From CAYZWU01 sp964482235 (GTDB taxonomy: Bacteria > Planctomycetota > B15-G4 > CAYZWU01): a stretch of DNA of 23,608 nucleotides. The notes under the pieces are model-generated. The model did not search any database. It was not told where the DNA came from and saw nothing but the letters and a program-made list of their open reading frames with translations. The position numbers and the translations under genes are program-made. This document shows, in pieces, positions 16,345 to 23,562 of this stretch. The stretch lies in assembly GCA_964482235.1 (NCBI GenBank), contig CAYZWU010000070.1, positions 1 through 23,608 on the forward strand, in the 5' to 3' direction. Each line of letters begins with the position of its first letter. The stretch's first letter is position 1.

Positions 16345-16367
16345 CTCCCCGGACCCGATCCGGGGAG
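16345..16367 (-). promoter_or_regulatory. Intercistronic hairpin over an alternative ribosome binding site
   Basis: A perfect 9-bp stem (CTCCCCGGA/TCCGGGGAG) with a 5-nt loop lies between the cupin and SRPBCC genes. No T-run follows on the minus strand, so it is not a standard terminator. In the mRNA its 3' arm contains GGGGAG, the ribosome binding site of the ATG at 16334, while the site of the GTG at 16301 stays free. It may stabilise the upstream mRNA or decide the start. Confidence 0.6.
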
Positions 16368-16387
16368 TGCCTGGTATTCAAACACAA

Positions 16388-16750
16388 TTACTGATCCCTG
16401 TGCACCATTTCGGGCGAGAAGGCCGGCAGGCAGACGGCGATGTACTCGGCCCCCTCGGGCGAGGGCGTGGAATACTGCACCCATTCGCCCGCATGAACGA
16501 TCACGGCCTGCCCGGCCGCGACGTCGAGCTCGTGGTCGGCCAGCTTCAGATGCAGGGAGCCTCGCAGCACAACGGTGTATTCGTCGAACTCTGGTGTCTG
16601 GCCCGGCTCGGACCACCCCTCAGGGCTCCGCATCCGCGCCACGCTGATCCGGTCGGTCCCCGAATTGACCCTTCCCACGAACTCCTCGATCCTCTTGGGA
16701 GGAGTGCCCGCCGCGTTGATCACCGTTGGCGATTCGATCAGATCCACCAT
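16388..16750 (-). CDS. Small cupin-domain protein
   Basis: A 120-residue single-domain cupin, presumably a soluble beta-barrel that binds a metal and a small ligand. Motif 1 is read as PEFDEYTVVLRGSLHLKL and motif 2 as GQAVIVHAGEWVQYSTP. The usual first-motif histidines are replaced (FDEY instead of HxH), so only part of the standard metal site (E and one H) is visible. It could be a ligand-binding or enzyme-like cupin; the reaction is unknown. GAGG lies 6 nt before the ATG. It is the first gene of a likely three-gene minus-strand unit with the SRPBCC protein and the sugar permease, divergent from the split lipoprotein gene. Confidence 0.85.
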   Translation of the reverse strand: MVDLIESPTVINAAGTPPKRIEEFVGRVNSGTDRISVARMRSPEGWSEPGQTPEFDEYTVVLRGSLHLKLADHELDVAAGQAVIVHAGEWVQYSTPSPEGAEYIAVCLPAFSPEMVHRDQ

Positions 16751-16840
16751 TGAATACCTCGCTTCGTTGTATCAAGATGTACGGATCTCGACGTGACCAT
16801 CGTCCTGCACCATCAGCGGCACATGAGGGAATACATGATC

Positions 16841-16948
16841 ATGCACACGAAAAGAGACTGCGTTCTTTTTCTCGCTGCGTCGACCTTTCTTTTCCTCTCC
16901 ATGAATGCCTGCGGAGGGGAGAACGGGGACGAGCCCGCCGGGAAGTGA
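16841..16948 (+). pseudogene. Lipoprotein signal peptide ORF, in frame with the next gene
   Basis: A 35-codon frame: a basic start (MHTKRD), a hydrophobic core (CVLFLAASTFLFLSM) and a lipobox-like NAC with the lipidated Cys at residue 24, then GGENGDEPAGK and TGA (16946-16948). An AGGGA at 16826-16830 can serve the ATG at 16841 or one at 16835. The following 458-residue ORF is in the same frame and begins only three codons later, and by itself lacks any export signal. The simplest reading is one lipoprotein gene of about 496 residues split by a nonsense change or base-call error. It may instead be a real short peptide followed by re-initiation. Confidence 0.7.
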
Positions 16949-16957
16949 TCAGACCTG

Positions 16958-18334
16958 GTGATGGAGAAGAAAGTATCCGGGGAAGCCAGCTTCGTGCTCT
17001 ACGTCCCTCGAGGGTGGAAGATCAGCGAGGAGAGCAAGGCCGAGTTCCGGACGCTGACAGCCTTTGCGCCCGACGGCACATCGAGCGTGTCGACTTCCTG
17101 CGGCATTGATCTCTCGGGGAACAATCCTTCGGCAGTGGCCGGGTTCTTCATCCGGGAGATGGTCAGGCTGTTTCCCGACCTGACGCTCGGCGATACGCTG
17201 CAATCTGAAGACAAGAGGCGGATCGTCTGCAACGGGACCTACTCCATACCTGGTGTGGGAAAACACGAATTCCGGCTCTGGGCGACGTGCGGAAAGGGAG
17301 AGTTCGTCTGCTCCCGCATCGAGACGGCAGCAGGAGACCTGGAGAAGAAGCGCAAGCTTCTCCTCACCGCCCTGGCCAACATCCGCGTCACGCGCGAGTC
17401 CTTTCGATGGAAGGGGAAGCCGCCCATCGTGGCCGAGCTTGCCCCCCACCGCCTGAGCGACGGCTCCGCCTCCTTTCTCCTCCCGCGGCAGTGGAAGGTC
17501 CAGGAGCTGGGCAAGGGCAACTTCATCGCCACCGATCCGCAGGGACTCTTCAGCTTCATCGTGGCCAGCGTCGATTTCCTGACGCCGCGGATGAGCACCA
17601 ACGTGCCCGGCGTGCCCGTGTCGCCCTTCCTTTCGCCCCACGAGGCGCTGAAGTTCCTTGTCGAGCACCAGCGGATCGCCACGGACATGAAGTTCAGCGA
17701 GATCGTCAAGCGGGAAAAGCTGGCCGGCGAGCTCCGCAAGGTCTACACGCTCGGCCCCGTTCTCGTGGAGGACTTCCTCTACACCTGCATGGCGCAGAGC
17801 CGCAGATGCAAGGGGATGAGCTTGGGGATCTGCTTCGGCTCGCGCCTCGACACCAACTGGAACTTCAGGCACCTCACCGTGGCCGGGCCCGAGGACGGGT
17901 TCGACCTCTTTCTCCACAACTTCATCGCCATGCTCGCGTCGTACAGGATCGACGACGCCTGGGCCAGGAGCTACGTGGCCCGAGGGCGGGAGCGGCTCGA
18001 GACGATGCAGCGGGAGACGTCGTTGATGGTCGCCCGCAACGCCTCCGAGGTCCGCGAGACGATGCAGCAGGCCTATGAGGAGAGGCAGGCCAGCCTGGAC
18101 TACATCGACTACCAGCGCACGAACTACATCAGGGGGCAGTCGGACTGGATCTCCGAGGTGGAAGGCGGCGCGATCTACCGCTCGGACTCCTGGGGCGCGG
18201 AAAACAAGGTGACCGGCGAGTTCCGGGAGGGGCGGCCCTACGACTACGTGCACTTCACGGGCAAGAACCCGAAGTACCGCGAGCAGATGACGGCCGTGGA
18301 CAGCCGCGCGCTCTGGGAAAAGTACGTCAGGTAG
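16958..18334 (+). CDS. Hypothetical protein, probable body of a lipoprotein
   Basis: 458 residues from GTG 16958 (or 457 from ATG 16961). The family is not recognised by name. Two successive segments look alike: ASFVLYVPRGWKISEES (from residue ~11) and ASFLLPRQWKVQELG (from ~169), each followed by mixed strands and helices. This is the pattern of PsbP/DcrB-like domains, which occur in exported lipoproteins. The C-terminal third has a long charged helix (GRERLETMQRETSLMVARNA and onward) and a final YDYVHFTGKNPKYREQ stretch. There is no signal peptide, but one lies directly upstream in the same frame behind a TGA. No strong ribosome binding site precedes this start (GGGAAG is 12 or more nt away), which again favours a single split gene. 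Confidence 0.8.
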   Translation: MMEKKVSGEASFVLYVPRGWKISEESKAEFRTLTAFAPDGTSSVSTSCGIDLSGNNPSAVAGFFIREMVRLFPDLTLGDTLQSEDKRRIVCNGTYSIPGVGKHEFRLWATCGKGEFVCSRIETAAGDLEKKRKLLLTALANIRVTRESFRWKGKPPIVAELAPHRLSDGSASFLLPRQWKVQELGKGNFIATDPQGLFSFIVASVDFLTPRMSTNVPGVPVSPFLSPHEALKFLVEHQRIATDMKFSEIVKREKLAGELRKVYTLGPVLVEDFLYTCMAQSRRCKGMSLGICFGSRLDTNWNFRHLTVAGPEDGFDLFLHNFIAMLASYRIDDAWARSYVARGRERLETMQRETSLMVARNASEVRETMQQAYEERQASLDYIDYQRTNYIRGQSDWISEVEGGAIYRSDSWGAENKVTGEFREGRPYDYVHFTGKNPKYREQMTAVDSRALWEKYVR

Positions 18335-18365
18335 CCCTTTACAAAATCAGCGAGAATTCAGGGTG

Positions 18366-18821
18366 ATGACCACGAAGACAAACACTTCTCTCGACTTGTT
18401 GATCCGAATTTCCCTCGCTTTCTGCATCCTCTCCCTGGTCTGTCTTGTCATCAAGAGTTACGTCTATCATCAGATCCAGTCCGCTATCATGCGCAGTGAA
18501 TTTCTCGGTTACTTCGAGTTCACTGGAGGGAGCGAGGGGTCGAGCATCGCCTTCACCCTGATTTTTCACGTGAGCTCGTTCTTGATCCTGCTCTTTCGCA
18601 TCCGCTTCCCCAGCCCGGTGAAGATGCCGACAATCGCTGCAATGATCGTGGGGATCACTTCCGTGTTCAGCCTCATGAGCGAATGGGAACTTCTCTATGA
18701 ATGGGGATGGGAATACGGAGAATGGCTGGTCCTCTATGCAATACTCATTCCGCAATGGCTCTACCACATCCTGTTCCTGGTGATCGGTATCCAGATCCTA
18801 CGTGAACACCGGGATCCCTGA
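18366..18821 (+). CDS. Small four-helix membrane protein
   Basis: 151 residues from ATG 18366 (a GTG one codon earlier is possible). Four hydrophobic segments can be seen: ~10-32 (LLIRISLAFCILSLVCLVI), ~60-80 (SIAFTLIFHVSSFLILLF), ~88-108 (TIAAMIVGITSVFSLMS) and ~120-145 (LVLYAILIPQWLYHILFLVI). It should be an integral inner-membrane protein; no known family is recognised. The ribosome binding site is weak. Base use is poorer in G+C at third positions than in its neighbours, which may mean a different origin. The opposite strand also has a long frame, but its product is highly polar, as expected for the complement of a membrane protein. Confidence 0.6.
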   Translation: MTTKTNTSLDLLIRISLAFCILSLVCLVIKSYVYHQIQSAIMRSEFLGYFEFTGGSEGSSIAFTLIFHVSSFLILLFRIRFPSPVKMPTIAAMIVGITSVFSLMSEWELLYEWGWEYGEWLVLYAILIPQWLYHILFLVIGIQILREHRDP

Positions 18822-18935
18822 TGAAAGAGGCGAGAATCCTTCCCCGCGAGATTTCCTTTTTTCCGGGAACATGACCTGCAGTAAGATGACGGCGACACCG
18901 TTTGATCCTGACAATCTCTCATGAAGGAGACAGAG

Positions 18936-20330
18936 ATGAAGGGCAAGACCCTCTCCCGCCGCGAATTCATCCACAGGACGGCGGCTGCCGCCGCCTCGGC
19001 CCTGGCTGCACCGACCGTCATCACCGGGACGGCCCTCGGATCCGGCCTTATCCCACCCCCGTCGGAACGAATCTCCCTCGGATTCGTGGGCGCCGGGTGG
19101 CGCGGGAACGACCTCGTGAAGTCGTTGTGGAACTTTCCGGACGTGCAGTGCCTCGGTGTGTGCGATGTCTTCAAGAGCCGCAGGGAGTCGACGGCCGGCG
19201 CCATCGACAAGCATTACGAAAAGAGCATGGGGAAGGGATCGTTCAAGGGATGCCGGCGGTACAACGATTTTCGCGAGCTGATCGCGCGCGACGACATCGA
19301 CGCCGTGGTGATCGCCACGCCCGACCACTGGCACGTGCCCGTCGCCCTGGCCGCTGTCCGGGCCGGCAAGGACGTCTACGTGGAAAAGCCCCTCGGCATC
19401 GCCGTCACCTGGAACCAGGAGCTCCGGAAGGAGCTGGCCCGCACGGGCGCCGTCTTCCAGTTCGGCACGCAGCAGAGGTCGATCGCCAGGTTTCGCCTCG
19501 CCTGCGAGCTCGCCCGGAACGAGAAGATCGGCAAGCTCGAGCGGATCGACGTCTGGGCTCCCGGCATGATCGCCCCCGGCCACTACGCGAAGCTCTACGC
19601 GGACGGCGGCTCAACGGAAGAGATTCCCGTGCCCGACGATCTCGATTACGAGATGTGGCTCGGCCCGGTCCCCAGGTCGCCCTACACGAAGGACCGCTGC
19701 ACCCACGAGGGCACGAACCACGTGTACGACAACTCCCTCGGTTTCATCGCAGGCTGGGGCGTTCATCCTCTCGACATCGCGCTCTGGGGCGCCGGCACGG
19801 ATAACAAGGCGCCGGTGGAGTACGAGGGAAAGGGCAGGATACCGACCAAGGGGCTCTACAACACGATATCGGACTGGGACGTCCGCTGTCGCTTCGCGAA
19901 CGGGCTGCGGCTTCATTTCATGAACACGAAGACCGCCAGGCCGGTGGTGGAGGCCTACCGTCCCTTCAACCAGCACGGGACGACCTTCCACGGCTCCGAG
20001 GGGTGGGTCAGCGTGGACCGGAGCAAGATCCTGGCCGGCGATCCGGCACTCCTGAAAAGCGAGCCGGGCGAAAAGGAGCTGCGCCTCTACAAAAGCGACA
20101 ACCACTCGCGGAACTTCATCGACTGCATCAAGAGCCGCGGCGAAACGGTGAGCCCCTTCGAGTCGGCCTTCCAGTCGTACATCATCTCCCACATGAGCGA
20201 TCTGTCGATCCGCTTCGGACGGAAGATCGTCTGGGACCTCGACAAGGAGAAGATCAGGAACGACGAGGAGGCGGCACCGCGGATCCACCGGAAGATCCGG
20301 CCGCCCTGGAAGTTCCTCGGGTCGAAGTGA
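18936..20330 (+). CDS. Tat-exported Gfo/Idh/MocA family oxidoreductase
   Basis: NAD(P)-dependent sugar or polyol dehydrogenase-type protein carried across the membrane folded. The ATG at 18936 follows AAGGAGA by 5 nt and gives 464 residues; an ATG at 18921 is in the same frame but overlaps that site. The N-terminus is a twin-arginine signal (SRREFIHRTAAAAASALAA). The Rossmann motif is GFVGAGWRGND, followed by VVIATPDHWHVPVALAAVRAG and the EKP motif (E150-K-P152) whose lysine is the usual catalytic residue. Next come FGTQQRS, the C-terminal sheet domain with WGVHPLDIALWG, and the SDNHSRNFIDCIKSR region. Such exported paralogues are numerous in Planctomycetota and other polysaccharide degraders. 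The substrate is unknown. The gene ends at a long inverted repeat shared with the convergent radical SAM gene. Confidence 0.92.
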   Translation: MKGKTLSRREFIHRTAAAAASALAAPTVITGTALGSGLIPPPSERISLGFVGAGWRGNDLVKSLWNFPDVQCLGVCDVFKSRRESTAGAIDKHYEKSMGKGSFKGCRRYNDFRELIARDDIDAVVIATPDHWHVPVALAAVRAGKDVYVEKPLGIAVTWNQELRKELARTGAVFQFGTQQRSIARFRLACELARNEKIGKLERIDVWAPGMIAPGHYAKLYADGGSTEEIPVPDDLDYEMWLGPVPRSPYTKDRCTHEGTNHVYDNSLGFIAGWGVHPLDIALWGAGTDNKAPVEYEGKGRIPTKGLYNTISDWDVRCRFANGLRLHFMNTKTARPVVEAYRPFNQHGTTFHGSEGWVSVDRSKILAGDPALLKSEPGEKELRLYKSDNHSRNFIDCIKSRGETVSPFESAFQSYIISHMSDLSIRFGRKIVWDLDKEKIRNDEEAAPRIHRKIRPPWKFLGSK

Positions 20331-20359
20331 TCGCCGCGAGTGCCGCCGGCGTAATCGCC

Positions 20360-20460
20360 ATTACTGAGCCCGCGCAATCTCCGCCATATTCGTACGGCGC
20401 CACACACGGATTCGTCACGTCTACACCCGAATATGGCGGAGATTGCGCGGGCTCAGTAAT
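20360..20460. repeat. Perfect 33-bp inverted repeat with 35-nt loop
   Basis: The arms 20360-20392 and 20428-20460 are exact reverse complements over 33 bases (left arm starts ATTACTGAGCCCGCGCAATC); the spacer is 20393-20427. The element lies between two converging genes, starting 29 nt after the oxidoreductase stop. Its right arm covers the last eight bases of the radical SAM gene, including the TGA stop. There is no T-run, so it is not a textbook rho-independent terminator, though the RNA would fold strongly on either strand. It may be a dispersed palindromic element or a miniature mobile element; no second copy was found in the window. Confidence 0.95.
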
Positions 20461-21598
20461 CGAAGGAAGCCTGCTCCTGCCCCGCCCTGCCGAACCGGAG
20501 CCGAGTCCCGTCGAGAAGAAGATACTTCAGCGCCGGCAGAGAACGGATGCCCAGTTCCTGCACGTGGACGCGGGAGCTGATCTTCCCCAGTCCTCTGGCC
20601 TTCACGATCTTGCGGACCGAGACGGGCCCCAGGCCGGGCACGCGGAGCAGGCTGCGCCGCGACGCCGTGTTGATCTCCACGGGAAAGAACTCTGGGTGAA
20701 GCCGCGCCCAGGCGGTCTTCGGATCCTCGTGGAGAGCCAGGCTCCCCTCGTCCACTAGAGGAATCTCATCTCCCTTGAATCCGTACTTGCGCAGGAGGAA
20801 GTCGGCCTGGTAGAGCCGGTGCTCCCTGAGGAGCGGCGCGCGGGGAGCGCCGAAGTCGACCCGTCCTGGCGGCTGGAAGGCGCTGAAGTAGATGCGCGAC
20901 AGATCGAGGTCGCCGTAGAGGTGGGACGACATGGCGATCAGCTCCCGGTCCGTCTCGCCCGAGGCGCCCACCACGAACTGGGTGGTCTGGCTCTTCTTCC
21001 TGAGAGCCGGATCCTTCAGGAGCGAGCTGATGTACCGGACGCGGCCGTAGAGGTCCTTCTCGAAATCCTTCGGTCCGCCGAGCCTGTCCATGCACGACCG
21101 GTTCGGCACCTCGAGGTTGAGGGAGATCCGCGTGGCGAGGCTCGCCACGCGGCGGATCAGGCCGTCCGACGTGCCGGGCAGCACCTTGGCGTGGATGTAG
21201 GTCGGGATCCTGTGCTTGAAGCGGATCAGCTCGAGCGCTTCGGCCATCCGCGTCATGGTTTGCTCGGCCGAGCCGCGCACCGCAGAGCTGAGAAAAAGCG
21301 ACCAGGCCCGGCCGCTCTGAAAGAGCATCGCGAAGTGGGCCGCCAGCTCGTCGGGAGAGATCGAGGCGGCCCGGAAGTCGCGGCTCGCCGCGTTCTCGCA
21401 GTAGGGGCAGCTGTTCTCGCACCGGTTTGTCATGAGAACGCGCATCATGATCGACCGCTTCCCGTCGGGCACGAGCTCGGGGTAGTGCCACCTGTCCCCT
21501 TCGGCACGGACACGGCCGGTGCCCTTCACGTCGCAGTCGCCGCAGAGATCGAACCGGGCGCTTCTGCCGAGGATCTTGAGTCGTTCTTCCAGGTTCAT
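20453..21598 (-). CDS. Radical SAM protein with C-terminal helix-hairpin-helix (DNA repair-associated type)
   Basis: A 381-residue protein matching the radical SAM family linked to a UDG-like glycosylase (TIGR03916/COG4277). The 4Fe-4S motif is C60-x3-C64-x2-C67 in TNRCENSCPYCEN. It is followed by the family's LFLSSAVRGS and HRIPTYIHAKVLPG stretches and SLNLEVPN. From residue 306 comes a helix-hairpin-helix (PVEINTASRRSLLRVPGLGP) ending in ELGIRSLPALKYLLLDG, suggesting DNA binding. A second cysteine pair (C19, C22) is present near the N-terminus. The family is thought to act in DNA modification or repair, but its reaction is not established. The usual glycosylase partner is not adjacent. The ATG has no good ribosome binding site; a promoter lies upstream. 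Confidence 0.9.
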   Translation of the reverse strand: MNLEERLKILGRSARFDLCGDCDVKGTGRVRAEGDRWHYPELVPDGKRSIMMRVLMTNRCENSCPYCENAASRDFRAASISPDELAAHFAMLFQSGRAWSLFLSSAVRGSAEQTMTRMAEALELIRFKHRIPTYIHAKVLPGTSDGLIRRVASLATRISLNLEVPNRSCMDRLGGPKDFEKDLYGRVRYISSLLKDPALRKKSQTTQFVVGASGETDRELIAMSSHLYGDLDLSRIYFSAFQPPGRVDFGAPRAPLLREHRLYQADFLLRKYGFKGDEIPLVDEGSLALHEDPKTAWARLHPEFFPVEINTASRRSLLRVPGLGPVSVRKIVKARGLGKISSRVHVQELGIRSLPALKYLLLDGTRLRFGRAGQEQASFDY

Positions 21599-21646
21599 CG
21601 GACCGTATCGAGAGAGGGAGTGAGTGACCGCCTTTAACAGTCCGCA

Positions 21647-21675
21647 ATTATAGCGGGAACCGCATCAGCGGACAA
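21647..21675 (-). promoter_or_regulatory. Promoter for the radical SAM gene
   Basis: On the minus strand, TTGTCC (21675-21670) and a perfect TATAAT (21652-21647) are 17 nt apart. Transcription would start near 21640, about 42 nt before the ATG at 21598. Confidence 0.6.
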
Positions 21676-21721
21676 GAGGATGTTAGGGAAATTTTAGGGA
21701 CCCTCCCCATCTCGGTCGATC

Positions 21722-21730
21722 TGCTATACC
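21722..21730 (+). promoter_or_regulatory. Possible extended -10 for the DsrE gene
   Basis: TGCTATACC at 21722-21730 has the TG motif one base before the -10 hexamer. No -35 is visible. It would start transcription about 70 nt before the DsrE ATG. Confidence 0.3.
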
Positions 21731-21808
21731 TTTATTGATAGCGATTCTGCTGAACGACGCTGTCTCCAATCGAATCCCTGCCAACCACCTGCAAGAAAGG
21801 AAACCGAT

Positions 21809-22258
21809 ATGAACCGGAAAGCAATCCTGATCGGCGCGATGATCTGTCTGCTACTCGCCGGAACGATCGTCGCGGTCACTAGCGGTCAGGCGATGAGTAG
21901 CGAGAAGAAGGAGGGGCCCGAACCGTCGCGGCTCTGCGTGGTCTGGTCGAGCGGCGATCCCGGTGTGGCAAAGAACGTCTGCTTCATGTACACCCTCAAC
22001 GCCAAGAAGGTGAAGTGGTTCGACACCGTCCACCTCGTCGTCTGGGGACCGTCGGCCAAGCTGCTCATTGAAAGCGAGGACCTGCAGGCCGAGATGAAGG
22101 CGATGCAGAAGGCAGGCGTCAAGACGGAGGCGTGCCTGGCCTGCGCCAAGAGATACGGCGTGGACGACGATCTCCGAAAGATGGGCATCGACGTCGCGTA
22201 CATGGGCAAGCCGCTGAGCGACAGGCTCAAGGGCGACTGGTTGGTGATTGTCTTCTGA
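21809..22258 (+). CDS. DsrE/DsrF-like protein with N-terminal membrane anchor or signal
   Basis: 149 residues. An N-terminal hydrophobic segment (MNRKAILIGAMICLLLAGTI, to ~24) should anchor or export it. The rest is a DsrE-like fold: VVWSSGDPGVAKN (first strand and loop), FDTVHLVVWGPSAKLL, an amphipathic helix, GVKTEACLACAKRYGV with C109 and C112, and MGKPLSDRL before a final strand. DsrE-like proteins carry sulfur as persulfide or serve sulfur-relay and redox roles; the CxxC pair is where the reactive cysteine of the family lies. AAAGGA lies 7 nt before the ATG. It has no sulfur-oxidation or tus genes around it. It is divergent from the radical SAM gene, with 210 nt between them. Confidence 0.85.
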   Translation: MNRKAILIGAMICLLLAGTIVAVTSGQAMSSEKKEGPEPSRLCVVWSSGDPGVAKNVCFMYTLNAKKVKWFDTVHLVVWGPSAKLLIESEDLQAEMKAMQKAGVKTEACLACAKRYGVDDDLRKMGIDVAYMGKPLSDRLKGDWLVIVF

Positions 22259-22276
22259 GGCGCATTGTGATATAAA
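22248..22276 (+). promoter_or_regulatory. Predicted promoter of the beta-helix gene
   Basis: TTGTCT (22248-22253, overlapping the last codons of the DsrE gene) and TATAAA (22271-22276) are 17 nt apart. Transcription would start near 22283, about 45 nt before the ATG. Confidence 0.5.
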
Positions 22277-22287
22277 CTGATCAGTTT
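22274..22287. promoter_or_regulatory. Perfect 14-bp palindrome at the predicted start site
   Basis: AAACTGATCAGTTT is its own reverse complement. It overlaps the end of the predicted -10 and the predicted transcription start, a typical place for a repressor site. No regulator gene is next to it. Confidence 0.4.
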
Positions 22288-22328
22288 CACCTCGTTCAAT
22301 TTCAGGTGTTTCTTTCAGGAGGAGGGTC

Positions 22329-23444
22329 ATGTTGTCGCTTGCCGTCAGGGCTGCCGTCTCATTAATTTTCGTCCTTTTCGGAACGGTCGCCTTTCCGTCC
22401 ACCATCTACGTCCCGGACGACCACGCCACGATCCAGGAAGCCATCAACGCCTCGGCGGACGGCGACACGATCATCGTCCGGCCGGGGACCTACAACGAGA
22501 ACATCGATTTCCTGGACCGCCGGATCGTCCTGCAAAGCGAGCAGGGTGCGTCGGTGACGACCATCGACGGAGGGGATTCCGGTAGCGTGGTCACATTTCA
22601 TGGCTTTGACCTGGATGATACAACCGAACTCGATGGTTTCACTATCACGAATGGATCCTCCAAATATGGTGCCGGAATCTACTGTCGCTTCTGCTCTCCA
22701 AAGATCCGGAACAACACCATCTCGTACAATATTGCCGTGGATTGCGGCGGTGGAATATATTGCGACAATTCCAATCCAATAATCTCAGGAAATACCATCA
22801 CGATGAATCATGTCGGTCAGTGGCCGACCGGATTCGGTGGTGCCGGAATCGGCTGCGTAAACGCATCGAATCCCGTTATTACCGACAACACGATAACAAT
22901 CAACTATGCGTTCAGCGTGTGCGACGGCGGCGGGATCTACTGCCATTCATCATGTCCAGATATCTCCGGGAACACCATTAGCCAGAACCGTGCCACCTCT
23001 GGAGGAGGCATCTACTGTGAACAGGCTTCTCCTGACATCAAGGACAACGAAATCATTGAAAACTCTGCTACGGGCTTGGGCGGTGGTGTTTCATGCTGCT
23101 ATGCATCCTCACCAAGAATCACGGGAAACACGATACAGAAAAACTTGTCAACTACAGGCTGCGGCATCGGTTGCCATAAATTCTCGTCACCCCTGATCAA
23201 CGACAACGTGATCTCACAGAATTCCGGTCAAGGCAACGGGGGAGGGATAAGCTGCGAATGGGACGCTTCCCCCACAATCACGCGAAACGTGATCTCGGAA
23301 AACACGAGCAATGGAGGCGGCGGTGGACTCTACTGCCGATTCGACTGCATCCCTGAAATCACGAACAATATCATCTCGAAGAACACTTCGAACCATTGCG
23401 GTGGAGGCCTATATATTTGTCTCTTCAGCAGAATCTGTGGGTAG
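22329..23444 (+). CDS. Secreted right-handed beta-helix protein, 3' end truncated
   Basis: 371 residues with a Sec signal peptide (MLSLAVRAAVSLIFVLFGTV, cleavage near AFPS). Then the TIQEAINASADGDTIIVRPGTY motif opens a parallel beta-helix. About nine coils follow, each like GGGIYC followed by SPxIxxNTIxxN, with a Cys at the same place in nearly every coil. Such proteins bind or cleave polysaccharides or serve as surface proteins; no catalytic site is evident. AGGAGG at 22317-22322 lies 6 nt before the ATG. The tenth coil breaks off at GGGLY, after which a non-repeat tail (ICLFSRICG) and a stop overlap a transposase remnant on the other strand. The original C-terminus (remaining coils and any sorting domain) is missing. 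Family assignment is secure; truncation is inferred. Confidence 0.85.
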   Translation: MLSLAVRAAVSLIFVLFGTVAFPSTIYVPDDHATIQEAINASADGDTIIVRPGTYNENIDFLDRRIVLQSEQGASVTTIDGGDSGSVVTFHGFDLDDTTELDGFTITNGSSKYGAGIYCRFCSPKIRNNTISYNIAVDCGGGIYCDNSNPIISGNTITMNHVGQWPTGFGGAGIGCVNASNPVITDNTITINYAFSVCDGGGIYCHSSCPDISGNTISQNRATSGGGIYCEQASPDIKDNEIIENSATGLGGGVSCCYASSPRITGNTIQKNLSTTGCGIGCHKFSSPLINDNVISQNSGQGNGGGISCEWDASPTITRNVISENTSNGGGGGLYCRFDCIPEITNNIISKNTSNHCGGGLYICLFSRICG

Positions 23445-23562
23445 AATCACGCTCCGGGAGTTTCCCCAGAGTGTGATATAGGGCAATTTGCAGCACTTCC
23501 GGGCGTTTAAAGCCGTACGCTCTTCTGGTGACGACTTTTAGCTTGTTGTTCAGGCTGAAATT
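23425..23562 (-). pseudogene. C-terminal remnant of a transposase (ISL3-like)
   Basis: On the minus strand a 45-codon stretch ends at a TGA (23427-23425) and includes LNNKLKVVTRRAYGFKRPE, ALYHTLGKLPE and the end THRFC. This is the pattern of the C-terminus of DDE transposases in which an N-x-K helix leads to an R-A-Y-G-F motif; it looks most like the ISL3 group. Reading upstream, an in-frame TAG at 23565-23563 interrupts the frame, and the 43 bases left in the window do not extend it recognisably. It is therefore a broken fragment. It overlaps the end of the beta-helix ORF, whose coils stop at the same place, so an insertion and later decay probably cut that gene. Confidence 0.65.

Noticed and set aside
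16946..16948. TGA read as selenocysteine
   Set aside because: No clear stem-loop of the bacterial SECIS type follows, the residue is in a low-complexity linker just after a lipobox, and no redox motif surrounds it.
16949..18253. 434-residue antisense frame over the hypothetical lipoprotein body
   Set aside because: The plus-strand product has a repeated domain pattern (ASFVLYVPRGWK and ASFLLPRQWK) and a signal peptide upstream; the antisense one has no such structure.
20360..20460. The long inverted repeat as a standard rho-independent terminator
   Set aside because: The stem is far longer than usual, the loop is 35 nt and there is no T-run on either side, so it is listed as a repeat element instead.
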